Positions 21,044-31,421 of a DNA stretch of 64,000 nt are shown here, one piece after another. Within the stretch, counting starts at the first letter, position 1, and every line of letters begins with the position of its first letter. Both the position numbers and the translations under genes were made by a program. The notes beneath the pieces are model-generated. The model was not told the DNA's origin. It saw only the letters and a list, made by a program, of their open reading frames with translations, and ran no database searches. The stretch comes from Pseudopyrenochaeta lycopersici (lineage: Eukaryota; Ascomycota; Dothideomycetes; Pleosporales; Pseudopyrenochaetaceae), in contig NHZP01000003.1 of the NCBI GenBank assembly GCA_003313425.1, positions 1,178,001-1,242,000 of the forward strand. Direction: 5' to 3'.

Positions 21044-24000
21044 ATGGGCGGTGCAGCGGTGTCGGAGCCGCCGTCAGTCTCCCTCTCGTGTATGTTGAGC
21101 TATATCCCTCCAAGCTGAGCAGTACTGACAGTTGATAGTCGCCAATAACTTCTGGGGCAAAGATGACGCTGGCGTCGGTCCCATGCTTGACCGCATGCAT
21201 GCGGCCAAGGTCACAAACGACGAGCTCAAGAATTTCTACGCTGCGCGTGCAGCCATTGAGGAGGAATATTCACGGAAACTCTTAAACCTCGCCCGAAAGC
21301 CACTAGGCTCCTTCGAAACTGGCACACTGCGAATGTCGAGCGATGTCATCCGAAGCGAGGTCGAATCCATGGGCAAGGCGCATCAAAGCATTGCACAGCA
21401 GATGAAGACAGAGCTAGAGGAACCACTAGCTGCCTTTGCTGGTGGGATGAAGGAGCGTAGAAAGATTGTGCAGAACGGCATTGAGAAGCTGCTCAAACTG
21501 AAGATGCAGCAAACAGCGACAGTCAACAAAGCTCGCGACCGATACGAGCAGGACTGCCTGAAGATTAAGGGCTTCCTCGCACAGGCGCACATGGTCATGG
21601 GACATGAAGAGCGAAAGAACAAAGCGAGGCTCGAGAAGACGCAGATCAACCTGTCGACCACCAGCAGCGAATACGAGGCTGCGGTCAAAGTGCTAGAAGA
21701 GACGACAGGCAGGTGGAACAGAGACTGGAAAGCAGCCTGTGATGTGGGTTTACCAAATTGAGGGCACCTTTCATGACTAACAAATGAGTAGAAATTCCAA
21801 GACCTTGAGGAAGAACGAATTGACTACACCAAAAGCAGTCTCTGGAACTTTGCAAACATTTCTTCAACCGTATGCGTAAGCGATGACGCCTCGTGCGAGA
21901 AGATACGCTTATCACTTGAAGACTGTGACGTCGAAAAGGACATTACAGGCTTCATCAAGGAGTCGGGAACCGGCCAGGAGATACCCGATCCACCCAAATT
22001 TATCAACTTCTGTCGGGGAGATGCCGAAACCTCATCACAAACTTCAGAGGATGAGAACTACTCAGTGGCACAGTTCGCACGGACTATGAATCCGGCATAT
22101 CGCGCTTCATCTCCTGCGCCTTCGGCGTTCGAATCGCACCATGACCCAAACAATCCTCTAGCACGGGAGATGGGGCTTCAGAACGATACACAACCTATTC
22201 TTCAGGATCAGATAAATGTTCTCTCACGACAGCCTACAGAACCCGTCCAGCTTGTCCAGCCTGTCCAGTCTGCCCAACCTGTTCAGCCTGTTCAGCCCGT
22301 CCAACCAGTCCAGCTTGACCGACCGGCTCAAGTGCAGCGAAGCGTTCAACCGGATCCGCGCTTAGTCCAAGCCCAAGAACAAGCACGCCAGCACTACCAG
22401 CAGAGCCAGGTGCCGCACAACGACTACCCAGCAGACGGTATGACGCAATTCTGCCGCATTGGACCACCGTCAGATCGAAGCGCTATTCCTAGCCCAGCTC
22501 GACCGGTTAGCAGGGATTCGCAAAGCGATTACTCCAATCCGAACTCCTTCTCAAGCATCGAGCCACCCAGCGGTTCCGCATCGCCTGGCAAACCTATGCC
22601 TAATTCATCCTTTGCAGAGCCTAGCCCTGTGGAAGAGACTTCAGTGCAGAAGAAGAGAGGCTTCTTCAACAGTCCGTTCGCACGAAGGAAGAGCAAGCAC
22701 GAGAAGGAGACACCGACCATCACCCCCAGTAACCGCAACACTTGGGGACCTGCTTCGCGAAGGACCAATGACGAGAATATCAGTCCAGTCAGGCCATCTG
22801 GTAGAGGAGGACGCGGTACTATCCTTCAAGATGCGCCTCGTTCAGCCAGTCCTGAGCCTGTCGACCCGAGAGCGAACTTCCAACTCAATGTTGGGAACAA
22901 TGTTTTTGATGTGGCCTCGCCTGATAAGAAGAAGCAACACAAACAGCAAGACTCACTGGACGAGCTTGACCCCATCGCTCAAGCGCTTGAGGAACTTAAA
23001 GGTGTTACCAAGCAGTCCTCACTCCGAGTATCTGCGGATCGCTACCATGGCCTTGCTACCCCTCAGCCTCCTGCCACGCCTGCTGTGGGCGCAAACCTGC
23101 CTGGCGGTGCACCAACGCCTCTAACCAACGTAAATCTGAATGCTGCAAAGCGAGGCACACCTCCGCCATCGTACGAGCAACCACCCATGTCTCGTCTCGG
23201 AGCACCTAAGCCAGCACATACTTCCCGTCAGATGCAAAAAACGACGCAGATGTACGTCAACCAGAAGGTAAACATGTTTAATGGAAGCGAGGGAGCTCGG
23301 TCGTCAAGTCGAAGCCCTACGAAACAAGCACCACCAAGAGCAGCTTCTCCTGCTCCTCCTCGTGCGGTCAGCCCTCGACCAAGCCTTTACACATCACAGC
23401 AAGGCTCGACGCATAACTCATACCGAGGAGCACAGCAACAACAACAGCAGCAGCAGCAGCCACAACAGCAGCCACAACAGCAACCTCCGCAGCAACCTCC
23501 GCAGCAACCGCCACAACAGCAGCAGCAGCCGCCGCCGCCGCAGTCGCCTTCAACCTATCAGCCTACCCCGCGCCAACAACAAGCGTCTCCTGCAGCCGCA
23601 TACAATCGATCAGCTTCGCCGAACCCATATGCTGCATCGAACGCTGGCGGCAGGCCCCGAGCGCAGACGGCCACAGCATCAGCACAGGCCTATGGCACGC
23701 CTGTAGGGCGCAACTCATATTCATCTACTCGAGTCGCCTCACCTGTGGTAAATACCATGTCTCGTGCCGCATCACCTCAGCCCCCTCAACCCGCCTATGC
23801 CTCATCTCGTCCACAATCCCGTGCAGCCCCCAGCTCTCGAGCTGTAAGTCCTCAACCGCAATTCCGGCAGTCATACGATAGGCCGTCTAGCTCTCGAGGT
23901 AGTGAGATGGCAATCCAACTTGCGCCAGCAGGCAGCGAACGCGGCGAAGGCAGTGTGTATGGCGGCAGTCAACGTGGGAGAGGTAGCGCTCGACCTCAAA

Positions 24001-24376
24001 GCTCTTACTATGGCGGCGGCGGTGGTGCAACCGAATTCGGCTATAATGGCAGTGGAGGCAGCTCCGTTAGAGCAGAATCAAGAGTGAGGAGCAAGAGTTT
24101 GGCTGAGCCGAAAAACTATAATAGCCAAGGAAGAGTTATTCTAAATTATTGTGAGTGTTCTGAGTCGAGCGAATAGGAAGACATGAAAAGCTAATACACT
24201 TGGTAGCACGCGCTATGTACACATACAATGCTCAGATTCCCGAGGAACTCGGTTTCCAGAAGGGTGATATCCTCGCAGTTCTGAGACTACAAGATGATGG
24301 ATGGTGGGAGGCTGAGGCAGTTGGCAAGAATGGGCGACCGGGTCTTGTGCCATCAAACTATCTCCAGGCTTGTTGA
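21044..24376 (+). CDS. Cdc15/Imp2/Hof1-type F-BAR and SH3 protein, four exons, 1059 aa
   Basis: This family bends and binds membrane at the division site, links it to the actomyosin ring and promotes septation. Exons are 21044-21089, 21139-21743, 21792-24150 and 24207-24376; every junction keeps frame and the total is exactly 1060 codons including stop. The first join creates SLSFANNFWGKDDAG, the family's start. Residues about 15-265 are the F-BAR domain (PMLDRMHAAKVTNDELKNFY, EEEYSRKLLNLARK, WKAACDKFQDLEEERIDY). A disordered Ser/Pro/Gln-rich middle of some 700 residues follows, with PVQ repeats and a polyglutamine/polyproline tract. The last two exons encode an SH3 domain (RAMYTYNAQIPEELGFQKGD, DDGWWEAEAV, GLVPSNYL) that reaches almost to the C-terminus. 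Many Ser-Pro sites in the linker fit phosphoregulation as known for Cdc15. Length fits filamentous fungal homologues. Confidence 0.94.
22242..22313 (+). repeat. Nine-base minisatellite encoding Pro-Val-Gln repeats, eight units
   Basis: Eight successive 9-base units of the type CC(C/T)GT(C/T)CA(G/A) encode PVQ-LVQ-PVQ-SAQ-PVQ-PVQ-PVQ-PVQ in the disordered linker of the F-BAR/SH3 protein. The units differ by silent and conservative changes. Such in-frame repeats often vary in copy number between strains. Confidence 0.8.
23433..23543 (+). repeat. CAG/CAA and CCG/CCT trinucleotide tract (polyGln/polyPro)
   Basis: A tract of about 110 bp of CAG, CAA and CCN codons encodes eight successive Gln, then PQQQ and PPQQ blocks, then five Gln and four Pro. 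It lies within exon 3 of the F-BAR/SH3 gene and keeps the frame, so length variation would come in whole codons. Confidence 0.85.
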
Positions 24377-25528
24377 TCGTAGTGTATGAGTAAGACGAGA
24401 GGTGATATGAGCAGACGAGGTGATATGAACAGACGAGGTGGATGACGATATGCTTTGTGTTTTGTGTTTTGGTTCCAGCGCGGATTGTTTCTTGCGGCCA
24501 GTATTTCGTGTTTATTTTGCTTGGCGTTGGGGTATGTGACGCCACCTACTTTTTCTTGAACAGCGCTCATTTTGGACAATTGATGCGGTGGAGTGCAATG
24601 TTGGTTTCTCAGTATAGCTTGCGGATCAGCGAAATTGTACATGGTATAACCAAAGTATCAAATGACCCCTCATGTGGATACGATCAGTTTCGGAAACATA
24701 GTGCTGGATCGCTCTCTAAGGACACCCTAGAGATGTCCTTTCGTGCTTATCTTCATTCCGAGCAATAACTTACTACGTCTAGCTTGAGACATCAATCTCC
24801 TCATGTCACCAAATTAATTACTATGGCCAAGTCTTTTCTTAGCTGAAAGTTTCTTACGGTTCTATTTTTTACTTTGCGCATAAACGCCTTGATCGTGCTT
24901 GGAAAGGAGAGCAGCTGGCCGCATTTGGCTATCAGAAATACCTAGAGAAATCTATTCAGTCACTGATCAATGTAGGGAATGATGAAATACTGGACGGCGG
25001 TAGCGCTTGTATGGAGCGGGACTAGAAGTTATATTATTCGTGGTTCAACGCCACTCTCTAGCCGCCTGCATTTGCAACAAGCCCCTTGAGGAGAGCATCA
25101 GAAACAGGTTAATCCACATCCAGAGTAGGCTGCTGAAACTGATTGCATCTGAAACCTATCACTGTGGCGCGCGCTAATGTAAAGGCGCTTTTCGTGTCAT
25201 CGACTGTATCATCGGGCAAAGCGCTCAGTTTTCATGTAAATAGAATAGGCGATCAAGATGGAGCGTTGAGATAAGGACACGCTATAGTTTGACTGTGCCG
25301 CACTTCTGAACAGCTCATATGTTCACGTTATCGCGTTGTGTCACCCTCTCATTGGGAGACGAGGGACAGCTGTGAAACGAGATATGCAAGCCTCGAGCCT
25401 CGCGTGTGGATCACCCCTCCATATGCCAGTACATTAACATTCGTCGCTGGTCTATCTCTTCTTCCTACATCGCTTTAGCTATACTTTTGAGTGTAGCTGC
25501 TTGACTTTGTGGTCAGGCTTACTCTGTT
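24377..25528. other. Intergenic region between the F-BAR/SH3 and CCCH zinc-finger genes
   Basis: About 1.15 kb, moderately AT-rich. The first 80 bp contain GACGAGGTGATATGA-type direct repeats (24397-24440) in the 3' flank. The rest shows no supported ORF, RNA gene or element; the final 100 bases are a plausible T-rich promoter. Confidence 0.45.
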
Positions 25529-27048
25529 ATGGTTGCCAATGTTGCAGAAGAGTTTGCGGCCCGCATTGAAGCGGCAAGGGCTGAACATGAGGAGAAATTT
25601 GAATGGATGAAAGTAAGTATATGAAACAAAACAGTATATTGATGGTGTACATGGGACATATTAACTTAGTCGTCTAGACTTTTCATGCTCGACTCGCAGA
25701 ATTGACTCAGGGCTACCAAAATGCGTGCAAGGATCTCGAACGAGAACGCATTGCGGGGCGTGCAACACAAGGCCGAGCAGAAGAGTGGGAGCGTCGGTTT
25801 CAAGACCTTCAGCAGTCGGTTGTATGTTCATGAGCCTGGTGTATTAAGCCAGTTGCTAAGTGAAATTTAGACTGACAACTCGTTTGTTTTGGTTTTGATC
25901 GATGCCGATGCTAATGCATACATGGTAAGACATCCTGACAAGTTACCACAAACTGGTACTAAGCTTGAGAAGTTCAAGGATGAATATTATCAGAACCCTG
26001 ATGGTGCTCGAAATGCAGCCTTGGATCTTCAGGCACGTGTGAAGGACTACCTTGGAGAAGCGCGGCCGGATTTGGCTCGTTTGCCAATCAACATCAGGGC
26101 CTTTGCAAACGCAGATGGGTTGTCCAAAGTCCTCTCGAACACTGGGTTAATCAGGCCTTCCAGTTCGTTATGTGACTTTGCAAAGGAATTCTCTCAGGCT
26201 CACGCAATGTGTGATTTTGTTTTGGTTGGCCATGGTAGGGATCGTGCTGACAAGAAAATCGAAGGTAAGTGCTCTACTCATAGCCCATGACCTTTGAAGA
26301 ACATATTCCAATACAATCAGGTGTTTTCAAGCAGCTCGTTCGAAACCCGACGTGCCGTCATATCATATTCGGAGCTTGTCATGACAACGGCTACGTCAGA
26401 ATGTTGGAGGACTTTGCGGTGGACACCACCATTATAGAACGGGTGACCCTCCTCCGATCTTTCAGTTTCGGTAGGGAGTTTGACAATTTGCCCTTTCAAA
26501 CAGCTAGAATGGATTCTATTTTTCGAACAGCCCCGCCAGGGATTCCAAATAATCTGGCTATGATTAGTCACCAAGACGTTCCCAGGACGGACAACACCCA
26601 CGTAACACCACAAGTGACTTGGGCATCTCTTGCGAGGAGGGATTCAGGTAGCGGCGAGGCTGATGTATCCTCGTCCGCGTCGCCCACGACCACAATTTTA
26701 GTGAATGCAGCTGGTCACCGCGTTGACGAGAAGCTGTGTCAACCCTCTCAGGCAACGTTAAATAGTTGGAATCATAAAGTTAAGGTGATGAAAACAAGAT
26801 ACTGTCGTGTATACCAACTGGATGGCCATTGCCAAGGTGGTTGCGGCTACTCACATGGTCCTCTGTCGAAGGAAGAGAAACTTGCATATCGGAGGAATGT
26901 TAGAGCAGAGGTGTGCCGTACAGGGTTGAAATGTCGTGACATCCATTGTCACTACGGCCACAATTGCTCGTGTAGCAAGCAGTGGTGCAAATTTCCACGG
27001 GAAATGCACGGAATTGCTGTCGATACCGCGGAGGTTTGGCTTGGTTAG
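25529..27048 (+). CDS. DUF7923/tandem CCCH zinc-finger protein, four exons, 449 aa
   Basis: Exons are 25529-25612, 25678-25821, 25871-26264 and 26321-27048, giving 450 codons including stop; donors are GTAAGT, GTATGT and GTAAGT. The two short first exons encode a coiled coil (EEFAARIEAARAEHEEKF, then ELTQGYQNACKDLERERI). Residues about 80-290 follow the DUF7923 pattern seen before CCCH fingers in filamentous fungi: FVLVLIDADANAYM, a DYLGE helix, FAKEFSQAHAMCDFVLVGHG, CRHIIFGACHDNGYVRMLEDF and ERVTLLRSFSFG. The early Asp-rich strand followed by a late GACHDNGY looks like a PIN/NYN-nuclease-like fold; this is inference. The C-terminus has two CCCH fingers, C369-x8-C-x3-C-x3-H386 and C406-x5-C-x4-C-x3-H421, suggesting RNA binding. 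Its target is unknown. Confidence 0.85.
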
Positions 27049-27759
27049 GTGCCCTTGCTTGTTGATAGGTTTAGCGTGATTGCTAAGCCCTAGTGGAAAG
27101 ATTACTCGATAGTACTCACACTTTGAAGGACTATTGAGGTTTCCAAAAGATTTCCTATGATGACGCAATTGTGTGTGAGTTCTCGAAATCGGTTGGTAGC
27201 ATTGGTTGATAGCCTAGCGCCGCAACAGCCCCTGTAGTCAATAGATAGATCATGGACTGAAGGACTACGATTAGGAATTCAGTGAATGCAAGACTGAAAT
27301 AGTATCATGAACCACAGGCTTTAGAAGGGCACTAGAACCTGACTTGGTCATTTGACATCCCTGAAAGCTTGTTCTTGTCATTTAATGCACCAGCTGTGGT
27401 CGGTGACGTTCACGGTTCAATCATCCTTGAAGTTTACGCCAAAAACATGTCCTGAAGGTACATATTGTTACCAAAGTCAGGCGAGGAGGTCGCTCCACAG
27501 CGATACTAAGGAGGATATGTCATGAAACGCTGAAACAATTGATTTTGGTATTTTATTTAAAGTTTCTTGTCAGTGCAGAAAGCATGTGAGCAACGATCGG
27601 CGAAAGATGAGTTCGATCTGATTAACGCTGACTCAGCAGCGACCACAAGGTGATGACGCAGCTCACGCGAACGAATACGAGAGTTTGTAAATATTGTGCA
27701 GAACCTAATTGCAAGCGCCAGCAGGAACATGTCACTCTTCATCAATCTTGTCACTGACA
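27049..27759. other. Intergenic region upstream of the six-span membrane protein gene
   Basis: In 711 bp I find no convincing ORF. It contains the 3' flank of the zinc-finger gene and the promoter of the next gene, with an AT-rich patch near 27540-27565. Confidence 0.45.
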
Positions 27760-29058
27760 ATGCAGCACTCACAGGGAGACCCAAAAGCGGCTCCAGCACA
27801 CTCTTCTCATCATGATGAAACGATACCTCTAGGCTCATTAGTAGAAGGACCCAACATGACCAGCCGCCAAAATTCGAAAAACAACAAGTTGAAGCGTAAC
27901 GAAGTCTTTCTTTCCTCTCGTGAACCGCTAAAACATAATGCGCTTCTCCACCTCGAACACGATCGCGTAACCGGTCCTGTACCATTTCTCAATCCTACAA
28001 GAGCGCATTTCCAACATGAGGCGCAACCTGATGTGCGATTTAAATGGACATCGCGTAACAATCGTAAAGGGCGACATGCTATAACCGTCATGCAAAGCCA
28101 AACGCCCACCGAATCGAAGCCGGCAAATCCCAACCCTACCTCTTCCCTCGGCAGCATCGCCCGCGGTATCTGGCGCATGCTCATTTATTATCCGATTTGG
28201 GACATATCTTTCGATGTCGCATATGTATTTACAATAGGCAGCATAATATGGGTGATTAATGCCTTTTTCGTCTGGCTACCACTCGTACGACCTAGTTCGG
28301 AGTTCAAGAACGAGGAGCTGTATGGTGGGGGTATCACTGCATTTATCGGTGCTACTGTCTTCGAGTTTGGGTCGCTCCTACTTATGGCCGAGGCTGTGAA
28401 CGAAAATAGATCGGGATGCTTTGGTTGGGCATTGAAGCGTGCTTTATCTCATGGGGAAGACGGCCAGGAAGGTATGAGATTGAGACCTTCAAAATCAGTT
28501 TGCACGCATCATCACTTGAATAAGCGTAACCTTGTTGGCAAAGGCCACAATGAGAGTTTCAAACATGATCATAGCGTAAAGAACCCTTCTTGGGTGTGGT
28601 GGCCTTCCAATGACGAGTTACGCACCCACTACATCCACTCCCTCGGCTTTCTCGCTTCGCTCTCTCAACTCCTCGGCGCAACTGTCTTCTGGATCTCTGG
28701 TCTCACAGCTCTTCCCGGGATCTACAACCGCATGTCACGCCCTATTTCCATCGTCTTCTACTGGACACCTCAAGTCATTGGTGGAACAGGTTTCATAATA
28801 TCAGGCACGCTCTTCATGCTTGAAACACAGTCAAAGTGGTGGAAGCCTGCACCAAGGACCCTGGGTTGGTGGATAGGCGTTTGGAACCTGATTGGTGGTA
28901 TTGGGTTCACAATTTGTCCGGCTTTTGGGTATGATGAGAGTAGCTGGAGTCAGTATCAAGCATGCTTAAGCACCTTTTGGGGAAGCTGGGCTTTCTTGGT
29001 TGGGAGTGTGATTCAGTGGTATGAGAGTTTAGAGAAGTTTCCCGTGGAGGTAGAATAG
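27760..29058 (+). CDS. Fungal integral membrane protein with six predicted spans, 432 aa, single exon
   Basis: The open frame extends upstream to a TTG at 27709, but the first ATG is 27760 (MQHSQGDPKAAP), which I take as the start. The N-terminal 130 residues are polar, basic and disordered. Hydrophobic spans lie near residues 153-176, 190-213, 291-315, 328-354, 367-389 and 401-421, with conserved-looking blocks YYPIWDISFDVAYVFTIGSI, FIGATVFEFGSLLLMAEAVN, FWISGLTALPGIY and WWIGVWNLIGGIGF. A His/Lys-rich loop separates spans 2 and 3. There is no signal peptide. I recognise the general pattern as a widespread uncharacterised membrane family of filamentous ascomycetes; substrate and membrane are unknown. 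Confidence 0.85.
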   Translation: MQHSQGDPKAAPAHSSHHDETIPLGSLVEGPNMTSRQNSKNNKLKRNEVFLSSREPLKHNALLHLEHDRVTGPVPFLNPTRAHFQHEAQPDVRFKWTSRNNRKGRHAITVMQSQTPTESKPANPNPTSSLGSIARGIWRMLIYYPIWDISFDVAYVFTIGSIIWVINAFFVWLPLVRPSSEFKNEELYGGGITAFIGATVFEFGSLLLMAEAVNENRSGCFGWALKRALSHGEDGQEGMRLRPSKSVCTHHHLNKRNLVGKGHNESFKHDHSVKNPSWVWWPSNDELRTHYIHSLGFLASLSQLLGATVFWISGLTALPGIYNRMSRPISIVFYWTPQVIGGTGFIISGTLFMLETQSKWWKPAPRTLGWWIGVWNLIGGIGFTICPAFGYDESSWSQYQACLSTFWGSWAFLVGSVIQWYESLEKFPVEVE

Positions 29059-29840
29059 CTTCAGTAATATTATTTTGAGCTCATCTTGATGCTGATTGAT
29101 GGTATACATGGGAGAGTGCCGCTGACTGTGGCGAAATGCTTGTCGCTGTGGTATGTCAGTATGATCATAATTGCACCAGTAAGTCCATCCTTGATGCTGA
29201 TGGTGTCCATACAGAGCCCAACAAGGCAACCATATCTATCATGTGCTCATCCAATGGTCCGGTGTCACTCTTGTCGAGTATATTATTGATGGGTCTCGTG
29301 TATGTTTGATTCCAAGGCTCCAAGGAAAATTTCGCGGCTGGTAGGATTGCCAACTTTTAACCGATGAAAGGATCACATTCACGCCTCGTGAATTTAGAAG
29401 TAGAGTGATAAAAAACATTATTCAGCTTGGTACAACAGTACTCATGCGGATCTCTGGCGTCTTGTTCATCGTGTAAGTCCTTGTCATTTCCACTTTAATA
29501 CTGCAGATGTCGGGAGCAAGGCGGAAACAGAGTCTTCCATTTGTTCTATTTCTCATGGCATCCTGATGACATATACCATACACGATGTCTGCGTTAACTG
29601 TAAGGCTCTTGTTTGTCAAGCGCAGAGAACGCTTAAACAGACGACTTTCACCATCACCTGCCTTTCACGACGCACGGGTAATAATTTGTATCCAGTCACA
29701 GAAACGAAAAACATTTGCCATAGCAACAAGTTCCTGATGCTACGTTCGGACACCAAACAAAAATTTCGGCGTCCATCTTCGTCCACCGTGCGTTCTACGA
29801 CCAAGCACTGCTGCACAAAGCCACTACTCCAATTTGGACC
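29059..29840. other. Intergenic region and leader of the BTB gene
   Basis: The 782 bp hold the 3' flank of the membrane-protein gene and the promoter of the BTB gene. The only notable feature is a 92-codon ATG frame ending across the BTB start, listed separately. Confidence 0.45.
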
Positions 29841-29844
29841 ATGA
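29566..29844 (+). other. Possible upstream ORF overlapping the BTB gene start (ATGA)
   Basis: A 92-codon frame starts at ATG 29566 and stops with TGA at 29842-29844. The BTB start ATG is 29841-29843, so the two overlap as ATGA. If it is in the mRNA, ribosomes would reach the BTB start only by leaky scanning or reinitiation. It could equally be chance or lie upstream of transcription. The encoded peptide is basic and unlike any family I know. Confidence 0.3.
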
Positions 29845-30929
29845 CAATGCCTCAGCTTAAGCTTGACCATTACTTCCAGACCGCTGTGGTGGATCCCGCC
29901 AGAAGACTCACGTCTCTTCAAGAACGGGTCTACCGCTCCGCCAGCTCTTCAACTGATTCATCTCCGTCAATGACTGGAACAATTAAAGTCGTCGTTGGCT
30001 GGGATGCTACGAGCTGCCGAACATGGATCCTGCCAAAATCGCTTCTTGCCCGACACTCAGAGTACTTCACCGACATGATGAAGCAAGATAAGGAGAAACA
30101 GGAGGAGCTGATCAACGGTCTTGTGCCTAGCGAGTTCCAGAACTTCGTCGACTACATGCACAGCAGCATCTACAGCGCCAATACTAATATAGTGGGATAC
30201 AGGGCGATTACGGACAACGCGAAGGCGTACTTGCTGGGCAAAAGATTGGGCGCGAAGACATACAGTGATGCGGCAATACGGCAACTCTACACGATCTTTG
30301 AGCCGCTTGCCAGACTGCGAACAAGCAATGCGCGGAAGAGTTTGATAAAGGCGAGCGACGTCGACTACATCTGCCGCAAAACCGCACCTCCCCCTCCGTC
30401 GACTACCTCACCAGACGTAAGCGGTATCCGAAAACTCTTCTTCGATGCGGTAGCGAGTCATTGGACACAATCCGATGTACTCAACATAGGCGATACGAGT
30501 ATTGATACACCTGGCGAAACCATCTCTTGGTCCGAGGTGTACAACACCTACACTGATTTCCGCATTTTACTTGCAAGATCCATTAGAGTGACGGATGTCT
30601 GGCGCAGTACACTTTTGCGCCCCGTCGATGAATATCTTGATCCAGAGCTCGAGGGGATTGCTATCCAGGAAGAGCAGGTTCATGGTGATATGAATGAGCA
30701 AATCGATGGAGGCACCATGGAGAATTGTGAGTGGGGCAGGGTGATCGCTCGACCAAGACCAAGGATCCCGACCATGAAAAGACATTCGAGTATTAGAGGA
30801 AGGGAAGAGAGTACAGAGACTCCAGAGGTGGACGTGGGTACAGAGAGGGGAGTGCGTGACATTGAGAATCGATATGAAGCAGAAGTGACACAGGAACAGA
30901 GTGAATGGACAATAGTGGGTCTCTGGTAG
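29841..30929 (+). CDS. BTB/POZ domain protein, 362 aa, single exon
   Basis: After a 45-residue Ser-rich leader, residues about 46-150 form a BTB/POZ fold: IKVVVGWDATSCRTWILPKS, LLARHSEYFTDMM, FQNFVDYMHSSIYSAN and AKAYLLGKRLGAKTYSDAAI. These match the strand-helix order seen in the fungal BTB families that lack Kelch or zinc-finger partners. BTB domains mediate dimerisation and cullin-3 binding; here only the fold is visible and the partner is unknown. The C-terminal 150 residues are polar with several Glu-rich stretches and no second domain. A second Met (residue 3) offers an alternative start six bases downstream. Confidence 0.85.
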   Translation: MTMPQLKLDHYFQTAVVDPARRLTSLQERVYRSASSSTDSSPSMTGTIKVVVGWDATSCRTWILPKSLLARHSEYFTDMMKQDKEKQEELINGLVPSEFQNFVDYMHSSIYSANTNIVGYRAITDNAKAYLLGKRLGAKTYSDAAIRQLYTIFEPLARLRTSNARKSLIKASDVDYICRKTAPPPPSTTSPDVSGIRKLFFDAVASHWTQSDVLNIGDTSIDTPGETISWSEVYNTYTDFRILLARSIRVTDVWRSTLLRPVDEYLDPELEGIAIQEEQVHGDMNEQIDGGTMENCEWGRVIARPRPRIPTMKRHSSIRGREESTETPEVDVGTERGVRDIENRYEAEVTQEQSEWTIVGLW

Positions 30930-31421
30930 AAGTCAGGCTTTCAGAGAGTTTGTTTTGGGGACCTAGCAAGTAGGGAAACTGTGGTAGAGAACAAAGCCTC
31001 GGATTTCTTGAAGGACAGAATGATAAACTTGCAGAGATGCAATTCTAGCATCGAAATCGATATGAAAATGTAGCAAGTGTTCGTTAACATTGTTTTATGT
31101 GATTTACATGGTTGAGATTTCGCTGTGTTGAACCTCTTCGCTTATCGCTCAAAGGACCGTTTTACAGACAAACAAATGGTAGCCTCGGTTGTGAGAGGCG
31201 CAGTTGTAGTCAGCAGACCACAACCCAGTAAGTGAGTAGATGCCTGGCCTTGTATATTAACCGTAGCGGCCCTTAAATTCTAGTACTGGTATTTCTGCTC
31301 TTAATGTCAGCGAACCAAATAGCCCAGCCAAACCACCAAGTGCCCCATATTATCACCTTGGGGTGACACACATCCTACAAAGGGGATATCTATAGCCTGC
31401 CTCCACAATTTGGCCAGCAGG
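30930..31421. other. Intergenic region between the BTB and F-box-like genes
   Basis: In this 492-bp AT-rich interval no ORF or repeat is supported. Confidence 0.45.
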
